A stretch of DNA of 64,000 nucleotides from DATBJJ01 sp036556425 (GTDB lineage: Bacteria; Acidobacteriota; Vicinamibacteria; Vicinamibacterales; 2-12-FULL-66-21), in contig DATBJJ010000051.1 of NCBI GenBank assembly GCA_036556425.1, forward strand, positions 1 to 64,000. The letters are read 5' to 3'. Every line of letters starts with the position of its first letter. The stretch's first letter is position 1. Position numbers and translations under genes: made by a program. This document shows, piece by piece, positions 18,664 through 25,019 of this stretch. The notes beneath the pieces were generated by a model. It saw only the letters and a list, made by a program, of their open reading frames with translations, was not told the origin of the DNA and made no database searches.

Positions 18664-20225
18664 CGTTCAGACTCCGCGCCGGCTGTCGCACACTCGGTGT
18701 CTTCCACCAATCCCTCCTCGATGGCCGGTCGATCCAGCGCTGCCACGTCTCGAGCAAACGCGCGCAGCGCTTCGATGGCCCGGGCGCGGTCGCCGCTGTT
18801 CACGTGCTCGACCCGCACGCGCGCATGACTGACGCGCGCCTGCAGCTCTGCTTCGCGGCCGTGATACACGCGCTCCACCAGCCACCGCGGCCCCTCGCGA
18901 TGCCAGCAGTCGCGCGACGGGCACGCCAGCACCAAAATGCCGCCCGCGCCGCTCCGGAGCAGCAGCTCGATCACCGACGTGTGCAGGTTCCCGGCACAGT
19001 CGATCGGATAGGCGGCGCCCCCTGCCGCCGCTAACGCAGGAGCAAACGCCGCCGCGCTCTGCTGGCAGCAGACAACGACGATCTCGCCGGCTCGTCGTGC
19101 GCGTTCGTTGACGAATCGGCGAACGCGCGTCATCTGATCGCGACCCGTTCGCCCGGGCGGCCCGACACCCATCGGCGGACAGGAGCCGGCGCAAATCCCG
19201 CAGCTCACGCACAGCGACGGATCGACGCGCGCGACGAGCGTCGATCCGCGGCCCTCGCGCTCGACCATCGCGATCGCGCCGTACGGACAATCCAGCGCGC
19301 ACTGGTTACAGCCGACGCACAGCTGCTCGTCCACCGATGACGCGTCGGTCTCCGCGCCGCGGCGCCGCATGAATCGTGGCACCGCGAGCAGCAACCCACC
19401 GAACAGCGTCCCGACGAACAGGGCGTTACGATCGCCGATGGCTCCGACGATCGGAATCCAGAACGCGTAGAAAAGGTCCGCAGGTACGTCGCGCGGCAGC
19501 ACGAGGGGATTCGCCTTGGGCGCCATCACCAGCGGCCGCAGAATGGCCGTTGCAGCGAGGACGCCGATCACCATCCATGTGAGGCGTCGCGGCGGGAGCA
19601 AATTCGGCCGCGCCAGCCGGTGCAGGTGGAGCCAGAACATGGCGCCGATCGCCAGCGGTATACCGATGTGTGCGAACAGGTTGAGAAAGAAGAACGCCAT
19701 CGGCAGCGGCTGCTCGCCCGTAAACGCGCGGCTCGTGGGCTCCGACAGCACCGGCAACATATCGAGCATGCGGGCGCCCGTTTGCGCGAGAAGCAGGGCA
19801 AACGTGTCCCACACCATCACGTACCCCGTCCATCCGCAGATGAACGTCAAGAACAGGAGCAGGCATCCCGTCACCCACGCCAGCGTCCGCGGCCCCCAGC
19901 TCCGGCCCTGAGCGAACATGCGGAACGCATGAATCACCGTCGCGACGACGGCCGCGTCGCTGGCATAGCGATGCAGCGCGCGCACCCAGTTGCCGGTCAA
20001 TGGATCTGCGGTCACGCGGGCCATCGACTCCCATGGGGAGCCGACGCGGTAGAACAGCATCAGCCACAGGCCGGTCACGAGCAGAACCAGATACAGCACG
20101 ACCACGATCGTTCCGCTTTGATAAAGCGGATTGAATGGCTGCGTGTAGAGACGATCGCAGAGCGCGTCTGCCAGTCTGAGCAGGCGGACGGCACGGCGCT
20201 CGGTTGGACGTGACACGGCGGTCAT
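18660..20225 (-). CDS. Cytochrome b / 2x[4Fe-4S] ferredoxin / MvhD-like fusion protein
   Basis: A 521-residue three-part redox protein. Residues 1-280 are a cytochrome b N-terminal domain with two bis-His heme pairs, H85/H99 and H186/H200, each pair 14 residues apart as in bc1-type cytochrome b. Residues 300-352 hold two ferredoxin motifs, C303-C306-C309-C313 and C339-C342-C345-C349. Residues 380-450 resemble the MvhD/FlpD iron-sulfur subunit (VVVCCQQS, PIDCAGNLHTSVIELLLRSG, LACPSRDC). The start at 20225 has AGGAG 14 nt away, which is far. It is divergent from the heme-copper reductase operon across one palindromic site, so it may exchange electrons between quinol and a soluble carrier. Confidence 0.82.
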   Translation of the reverse strand: MTAVSRPTERRAVRLLRLADALCDRLYTQPFNPLYQSGTIVVVLYLVLLVTGLWLMLFYRVGSPWESMARVTADPLTGNWVRALHRYASDAAVVATVIHAFRMFAQGRSWGPRTLAWVTGCLLLFLTFICGWTGYVMVWDTFALLLAQTGARMLDMLPVLSEPTSRAFTGEQPLPMAFFFLNLFAHIGIPLAIGAMFWLHLHRLARPNLLPPRRLTWMVIGVLAATAILRPLVMAPKANPLVLPRDVPADLFYAFWIPIVGAIGDRNALFVGTLFGGLLLAVPRFMRRRGAETDASSVDEQLCVGCNQCALDCPYGAIAMVEREGRGSTLVARVDPSLCVSCGICAGSCPPMGVGPPGRTGRDQMTRVRRFVNERARRAGEIVVVCCQQSAAAFAPALAAAGGAAYPIDCAGNLHTSVIELLLRSGAGGILVLACPSRDCWHREGPRWLVERVYHGREAELQARVSHARVRVEHVNSGDRARAIEALRAFARDVAALDRPAIEEGLVEDTECATAGAESER

Positions 20226-20300
20226 CGCGGCGATCGACGCTCCTGTCGGGCACGGGCTTCGCCCCGGTCCGGATTGTGCGCGACAGCGCCGAATCGCCGA

Positions 20301-20316
20301 TATGACGGCGATCATA
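20301..20316. promoter_or_regulatory. Palindromic Crp/Fnr-type site B between divergent operons
   Basis: TATGACGGCGATCATA differs by two bases from the perfect palindrome at 15947. On the plus strand a -10-like TAGTCT (20338-20343) lies 29.5 bp from its centre, upstream of the small reductase subunit. On the minus strand CACAAT (complement of 20273-20278) lies 30.5 bp from the centre, upstream of the cytochrome b fusion. One site could therefore activate both directions from about -41.5. Confidence 0.65.
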
Positions 20317-20359
20317 GGCGGCTCCAACGGCGCGGCGTAGTCTCACCGTCGGAGCGCTT

Positions 20360-20527
20360 ATGCAGAACCCGACCGAGACACGAATCGCCGAGCGCATACC
20401 GCTCGCTCAACGACTGTTCGACAACGTGTTCCTCCTGCTCGCCGCCGGCATGGTCGTCATGCTCGTCCTCTATACCGGCTGGGGCCTGTGGGAGATCGTC
20501 ACCCTGCCGCAAGGCCCGTTGCCGTGA
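20360..20527 (+). CDS. Small single-TM subunit of the heme-copper reductase
   Basis: A 55-residue protein beginning MQNPTETRIAERIPLAQRLF, with a single TM segment (VFLLLAAGMVVMLVLYTGWG) and a short Pro-rich C-terminus. GGAG lies 5 nt before the ATG. It is the first gene of the operon, 9 bp ahead of the CuA subunit II gene. Its size and topology match subunit IIa (CbaD) of Thermus ba3 oxidase, which supplies an extra helix; this is inference from size and position. Confidence 0.78.
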   Translation: MQNPTETRIAERIPLAQRLFDNVFLLLAAGMVVMLVLYTGWGLWEIVTLPQGPLP

Positions 20528-20536
20528 GGTTTCCAC

Positions 20537-21118
20537 ATGCACATTGATACGCACACCGGCCTCGAATCGCCAAGGGGCGTCTGGTGGAAGCCCGCGCACA
20601 AGTCCGAGAAGGTCTGGGTCGGCGTCGCGTTCGCGTGGTGCATGGTGCTCTTCGCCATGATGCCGCTGTGGCACTGGAAGGGTGGACAGAATCCGTCCGG
20701 CATTCGGACGCGAACGACATCGCAGGCGTACGCCGCGCGGGTCGGCCAGTTCATCGCTCAGTATCAGACCGGCGACGATCGCGGCATGCCGATCGTGACG
20801 CCGCCGCCCGGCGCCGACATCTATCTCGCGGCGGTCGCCTTCCAGTGGTTTCCGATCCTGAAGCTGCAGAAGAACGTCGAGTACACGCTCCACCTGTCGT
20901 CGCTCGACGTGAACCATGGATTCTCGCTCTATCCGATCAACGTGAACTTCCAGGTCGTGCCCGGCTACGACTACGGGCTGCGCGTCACGCCGAACGCTTC
21001 GGGTGACTTCCGCATCATGTGCAACGAGTTCTGCGGCATCGGCCACCACCTCATGGTCGGCCGCGTGATCGTCGACGAGGGACCGGCCGTCGCATCAGCG
21101 TCAGGAGCCGTTCGATGA
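20537..21118 (+). CDS. CuA-containing subunit II of a heme-copper oxidase/NO reductase
   Basis: A 193-residue subunit II with one TM helix (about 26-46) and a periplasmic cupredoxin domain. All CuA ligands are visible: H127 (DVNHGFS), then C162, E164, C166, H170 and M173 in CNEFCGIGHHLM. The short single-TM form resembles ba3-type subunit II. It accepts electrons from a periplasmic donor, plausibly a cytochrome c. Its stop overlaps the start of subunit I (ATGA), so the two are made together. Confidence 0.93.
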   Translation: MHIDTHTGLESPRGVWWKPAHKSEKVWVGVAFAWCMVLFAMMPLWHWKGGQNPSGIRTRTTSQAYAARVGQFIAQYQTGDDRGMPIVTPPPGADIYLAAVAFQWFPILKLQKNVEYTLHLSSLDVNHGFSLYPINVNFQVVPGYDYGLRVTPNASGDFRIMCNEFCGIGHHLMVGRVIVDEGPAVASASGAVR

Positions 21119-22887
21119 CGAGTCAAGCAATCGCAGCCGACCCGCTACGCGAGCCGTCCGGAGTCGTGTTTCGCACGTGCCCGGTGACCGCGCGACGCAT
21201 CGACATCGGCGCCGAGCGCCTGATCAAGGTGCACGCCGTCTGCTCGGTCGTGTCGCTGCTCATCGGCGCGATCGCGGCCGTGCTGCTCGTCTTGACGCGG
21301 TGGCAGGCAGTCCACCTGCTCCCTGCCGTGTGGTTCTATCGCATCCTCGGCGTGCACGGGATGAGCATGCTGATCTTCTTCATCATCTTCTTCGAGATGG
21401 CGGTACTGTTTTTCGCGAGCACGGTCTTGATCAACGCGCGAAACGCGGCGCCGAAGACCTCATGGATCGCCTTCGCGTTGATGCTGGCCGGCGCGCTCAC
21501 CGTCGAGGCCATGATGTGGTCGGGACGCGCCGACGTTCTCTTCACGTCGTACGTGCCGCTACGAGCCGACCCGTCGTTCTATCTCGGGGTGATTCTGTTC
21601 GCCGTCGGCGCGCTCGTGACGGTCGGGGTGTTCTTTGCCAACCTCGTCGTCGCGAAGCGCGAACGCCGGTACGAAGGCTCGCTCCCGTTGGTCGTCTACG
21701 GCGCGGTGACGGCCGCCATCATCGCCGTCATCACGCTCGTGCACGGCGCCGCCATCTACATTCCGACGTATCTGTGGTCGCTCGGCATCATGGACGTCGA
21801 TCCGCAGGTCTACCGCATGATCTGGTGGGGACTCGGCCATTCGTCTCAGCAGATCAACGTCGCGGCCATGGTGGCGATCTGGTACATGCTGGGCGCGCTC
21901 ACGATCGGTGCCGTCGTGCTCAACGAAAAGATCAGCCGATCCGCGTTCGTGCTGTACATCCTGTTCATCTCGATGGCATCGGCCCATCACCTGCTCGTCG
22001 ATCCGGGGATGGGGCCGGCGTGGAAAGTCGTCAATACGAGCTACTTCATGTACATGGCGGTGCTCGCCTCGATGATCCACGGTTTCACGGTGCCGGCCGG
22101 GATGGAGCTCGGGATGCGGCTGCGCGGGTTCACCAACGGGATGTTCGACTGGCTGCGGCGCGCGCCGTGGGGCGATCCTGGATTCAGCTCGCTCGTCTTC
22201 TCGGTCGTCGTGTTCGGTTTCGTCGGCGGCATCACGGGCGTGACGATCGGAACCGAGCAGATCAACATCATCGTCCACAACACGCTGCGGGTGCCGGGAC
22301 ACTTTCACGCAACCGTCGTCAGCGGAACGGCGATGGCGTTCATGGGCGCCACCTACTACCTCATTCCCCTCATCTTTCAACGCAAGGTGGCATTCTGGAA
22401 GCTCGCGAAGATCCAGCCGTATCTCTTCGCGGGGGGGATGCTGATCTTCACACTGTCCATGACGTTTGCCGGAACGTTCGGGGTCCCGCGGCGCCACTGG
22501 GACATCACGTTCAGCCAGGCGCCCTACGAGGTGCAATTCAACCCGATCGTCGACCTCGTGCTCGCAGCGGTCGCGCTCGGCGGGCTGCTCGCCGCGACCG
22601 GTGCATTCGTGTTCATCGCCATTGCGGTCAAGTCGGTGTTCTTCGGGGAGCCGCTCGGAACCATTACCAAAGGCGTCGCGATGGTCGGCGTGCCGAACGG
22701 CCTGACGCACCCGCCGGTGCACGCGTCGGATGTGGACGCGCGCAACGCCGCGCTGCACGACGCGTCGCGCGGCATCATGGGGCCCGCGCCGGGCACGATC
22801 GTGCTGGTGTTCGTGTTCCTCGCCGCCTTCGTTGTCTACTTCTTCGTCAACTGGAAGATGTTGTCGTTCCTCTGGAGAATCGGGTGA
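21115..22887 (+). CDS. Heme-copper subunit I with active-site Tyr replaced by Gln; candidate NO reductase
   Basis: A 590-residue polytopic subunit I of the heme-copper superfamily, closest in pattern to the B (ba3-like) family. Metal ligands are complete: H81 (low-spin heme), H242, H291/H292 (HHLLVDPGM) for the copper or non-heme metal, and H396/H398 (VPGHFHATVVSG). The cross-linked Tyr expected at H+4 (HPxVY) is Gln246 here (GHSSQQINVA), which argues against ordinary O2 reduction. Substitutions at this position mark alternative NO reductases with CuA subunits (the eNOR/gNOR/sNOR group, as I recall it). Overlapping ATGA and GTGA junctions tie it to subunit II and SCO. Confidence 0.85.
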   Translation: MTSQAIAADPLREPSGVVFRTCPVTARRIDIGAERLIKVHAVCSVVSLLIGAIAAVLLVLTRWQAVHLLPAVWFYRILGVHGMSMLIFFIIFFEMAVLFFASTVLINARNAAPKTSWIAFALMLAGALTVEAMMWSGRADVLFTSYVPLRADPSFYLGVILFAVGALVTVGVFFANLVVAKRERRYEGSLPLVVYGAVTAAIIAVITLVHGAAIYIPTYLWSLGIMDVDPQVYRMIWWGLGHSSQQINVAAMVAIWYMLGALTIGAVVLNEKISRSAFVLYILFISMASAHHLLVDPGMGPAWKVVNTSYFMYMAVLASMIHGFTVPAGMELGMRLRGFTNGMFDWLRRAPWGDPGFSSLVFSVVVFGFVGGITGVTIGTEQINIIVHNTLRVPGHFHATVVSGTAMAFMGATYYLIPLIFQRKVAFWKLAKIQPYLFAGGMLIFTLSMTFAGTFGVPRRHWDITFSQAPYEVQFNPIVDLVLAAVALGGLLAATGAFVFIAIAVKSVFFGEPLGTITKGVAMVGVPNGLTHPPVHASDVDARNAALHDASRGIMGPAPGTIVLVFVFLAAFVVYFFVNWKMLSFLWRIG

Positions 22888-23762
22888 GCGAAACCCGTCG
22901 CGCGTGGATGGCCGTTGGCGCGCTGGGCGTGATTCTCGCGGTCGCCGCGTCGTGGTGGACGCTCGCGCTGTGGCCGACGAGCGCGGACGCGCCCGATTGG
23001 TTCGTGCGGACGCGCGACGTGTGCTTTGGGACGGGGTCCAGCGCGCTGCCAAATGTCGCCGGCTGGCTGGTCCTGATCGGCCAGCCGATCGGGATGATCG
23101 CGTTGTTGAGCGTCGTCTGGGGCTCGGAGCTGCGTACCGGTTTCGGCTTGCTGATGGCGCGAACCGCAGGGCAGCTGGCGACGGGCGTCGTGCTCGCGCT
23201 CATTGTCGCGGGGCTCGCCGCCACCGCTGTACGCGTTCGTACCGCGGGCAGCGAGGTCCTCTCCACGAGCTCGGTCGATATCGCCGCACAGTTGACGCGC
23301 GTGAACGACGCGGCGCCTGCATTCTCTTTGGTCGATCAGTCCGGCCGCGCGCTGAGCGCGGAATCGTTTCGCGGGCGGCCTCTGATTGTCACGTTCGCGT
23401 TCGCCCACTGCGCGACGGTCTGCCCGCTGGCCGTGGCCGACGCGCTTGCCGCGCAGCGTCTCGTCGAGAGCACAGCGGCCGTCGTTCTCGTGATCACGCT
23501 GGATCCCTGGCGCGACACGCCGGATCGCTTGCGGGTCATCGCGGAATCCTGGCGGCTGACGGCAGACGCACACGTCGTTTCGGGGCCACCCGACGATGTG
23601 GAACGAGCACTGAACGCGTGGCGGGTGCCGCGCACGCGCAACCAGAAGACGGGCGACATCGTCCATCCGCGGATCGTCTACGTTGTCGGCGCGGATGGCC
23701 GCATCACGTACGTCGTGAACGGCGGCGCCGAAACGATCGCGGCGGCGGTGCGAGCGCTCTGA
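22884..23762 (+). CDS. SCO1/SenC-type copper chaperone with N-terminal membrane domain
   Basis: A 292-residue protein starting at a GTG that overlaps the subunit I stop (GTGA). Residues 1-120 form a membrane domain with about three TM helices and the segment GWLVLIGQPIGMIALLSVVW, which SCO proteins normally lack. The C-terminal thioredoxin-like domain carries the SCO copper site: C176-x3-C180 (AHCATVCPLAV) and H261 (DIVHPRIVYVV). It probably inserts copper into the CuA centre of subunit II. It is the last gene of the reductase operon. Confidence 0.88.
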   Translation: MSETRRAWMAVGALGVILAVAASWWTLALWPTSADAPDWFVRTRDVCFGTGSSALPNVAGWLVLIGQPIGMIALLSVVWGSELRTGFGLLMARTAGQLATGVVLALIVAGLAATAVRVRTAGSEVLSTSSVDIAAQLTRVNDAAPAFSLVDQSGRALSAESFRGRPLIVTFAFAHCATVCPLAVADALAAQRLVESTAAVVLVITLDPWRDTPDRLRVIAESWRLTADAHVVSGPPDDVERALNAWRVPRTRNQKTGDIVHPRIVYVVGADGRITYVVNGGAETIAAAVRAL

Positions 23763-23771
23763 CGTCCGCGG

Positions 23772-23795
23772 GGCGACGTACTGCTTCACGTCGCC
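23772..23795. terminator. Inverted repeat between convergent SCO and Crp/Fnr genes
   Basis: A perfect 8-bp stem GGCGACGT-N8-ACGTCGCC sits between the two convergent genes and overlaps the last codons of the Crp/Fnr gene. There is no clear T-tract, so this is a possible bidirectional terminator. Confidence 0.4.
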
Positions 23796-24475
23796 GCGAG
23801 GGCTTCGAGAGCGTGCATATCCAGAAGGACGAAGCCATCCTTCTCGGTCAGGACGATCCGTTGCTTCCCCCACCGGCTCATGATCCGGATGGCGGTTTCG
23901 ATCGTCGTGCCCGTCAGGTCCGCCAGCTCCTGGCGAGAGAGCGGCGTCGGGATGAACGTGCCTCCGTGCCCCGGCTTCCCGACGTCACCGCCCAGCTTCA
24001 GGAACAGGCGGGCGAGCCGCGGTTCGACGCGGGCGCCGGTGAGCTCCGTCAGGCGATTCGTCAGCTCGATCAGCCGGTGGGTCAAGCCAAGCAGCAGCCC
24101 GCGCACCAGCGTCGGATGTTGCTCGAGCAGATCGAAGAAGGCGGACCGCGTGATCGTGATGCACGTGGTGTCGTCGACCGCGACGGCGGAGGCGGGGAAC
24201 GGCCAGCCTTCGTAGACGGCCACCGCACCAAGCGGATCACCCACACCGAAAATCTCGAGGATCACATCTTTGCCCGATGCGGACGTCTTGAAGACCTTCA
24301 CGCGGCCGCTCGCGATCACGTAAAAGCGATCCGATGGGCTCCCTTCGGAAAAGATCTGTTCTCCGCGTCGATAGTCCTGAATGCGCGCGTGAGGAACGAG
24401 ACGTGCGCGGTCCTCCGCCGGGATTCTGCGAAAGATCGGCGTCGATCCCAGGAGGCCCGCGATGCGATTGTCCAC
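23786..24475 (-). CDS. Crp/Fnr family transcriptional regulator
   Basis: A 229-residue regulator with an N-terminal cyclic-nucleotide-binding fold (about 12-125, YRRGEQIFSEGSPSDRFYVI) and a C-terminal winged helix. The recognition helix reads TTIETAIRIMSR. Compared with FNR's E-T-I-S-R it keeps Glu and Arg (E193, R197) but has Ile where FNR has Ser. There is no N-terminal cysteine cluster, so it is not an O2-sensing 4Fe-4S FNR; a heme/NO-sensing DNR-like role is possible. The GTG at 24475 lacks a usable Shine-Dalgarno but has TAGAAT ending 7 nt before it, so it is probably leaderless. A palindromic site lies 48-63 bp upstream. Confidence 0.88.
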   Translation of the reverse strand: MDNRIAGLLGSTPIFRRIPAEDRARLVPHARIQDYRRGEQIFSEGSPSDRFYVIASGRVKVFKTSASGKDVILEIFGVGDPLGAVAVYEGWPFPASAVAVDDTTCITITRSAFFDLLEQHPTLVRGLLLGLTHRLIELTNRLTELTGARVEPRLARLFLKLGGDVGKPGHGGTFIPTPLSRQELADLTGTTIETAIRIMSRWGKQRIVLTEKDGFVLLDMHALEALAAT

Positions 24476-24522
24476 GCGGACGATTCTACCTCTCGCCTTC
24501 CAGCAGAGCCTCGCGGGCGCGA

Positions 24523-24538
24523 CATGACCGCCGTCATA
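24523..24538. promoter_or_regulatory. Palindromic Crp/Fnr-type site C, upstream of the Crp/Fnr gene and its divergent neighbour
   Basis: CATGACCGCCGTCATA keeps the ATGAC-N4-GTCAT core. On the plus strand TATTCT (24561-24566) starts 30.5 bp from its centre and precedes an ATG at 24573 by 6 nt, a class II layout. On the minus strand TAGAAT (complement of 24483-24488) is 42 bp away, less well phased. Confidence 0.6.
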
Positions 24539-24572
24539 GGCTCGAGCCGTGGCTGCCGCGTATTCTCGCGAC

Positions 24573-24998
24573 ATGGCGGCCGGAAACGACATCCAGCGCG
24601 TGGCGTCGGCGCTAGAGCGCCCGCGGACGGGATACGTGAAGCGGCTCGAGCGGGCGCAAAGGGCGCTGGCTGGCCGTTCGGGCACAGCCTCCGGTCAACT
24701 TGGCGTGTTCATCGACCGCATCGCGGACCTCACGATCGAGGAGCTCTGCGAGCTGTACGACGAAACCTTTCGCGCAGACGAGGCGACGATCGGGCCGCTC
24801 GTCGAGCGGCTCGTTCACGGGTGGGTCGGCTCCGTCGAGGCGGGCGCGGCGCTCACGACGCTTTCACCATTGCTCGATCGGCTCGAGTCCGAGCGGAATC
24901 CGTATGCCTGCGCCGTACGCTCGCTCTCGGACCTGTTGCTACTTGAGGTCACGCGGTCGCACGTCCACGAGCGGTCGAATTCGTCGCGCGTGGACTAG
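24573..24998 (+). CDS. Hypothetical helical protein, possibly NarJ/TorD-like chaperone
   Basis: A 141-residue, mostly alpha-helical protein with no signal peptide and no clear family. The stretch FIDRIADLTIEELCELYDET resembles the pattern of NarJ/TorD-type molybdoenzyme chaperones (L..EELxELYxxTF), but this is a weak match by eye. The ATG at 24573 follows a -10-like TATTCT by 6 nt, suggesting a leaderless transcript; a GTG at 24549 is in frame. It is divergent from the Crp/Fnr gene across site C and so is a likely regulon member. Confidence 0.62.
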   Translation: MAAGNDIQRVASALERPRTGYVKRLERAQRALAGRSGTASGQLGVFIDRIADLTIEELCELYDETFRADEATIGPLVERLVHGWVGSVEAGAALTTLSPLLDRLESERNPYACAVRSLSDLLLLEVTRSHVHERSNSSRVD

Positions 24999-25019
24999 AA
25001 TCCTCCGAGACCACTTGTC

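Noticed and set aside
21115..22887. Ordinary ba3-type oxygen reductase
   Set aside because: The active-site Tyr position is Gln, so a plain O2-reductase call would be misleading; kept as a candidate NO reductase.
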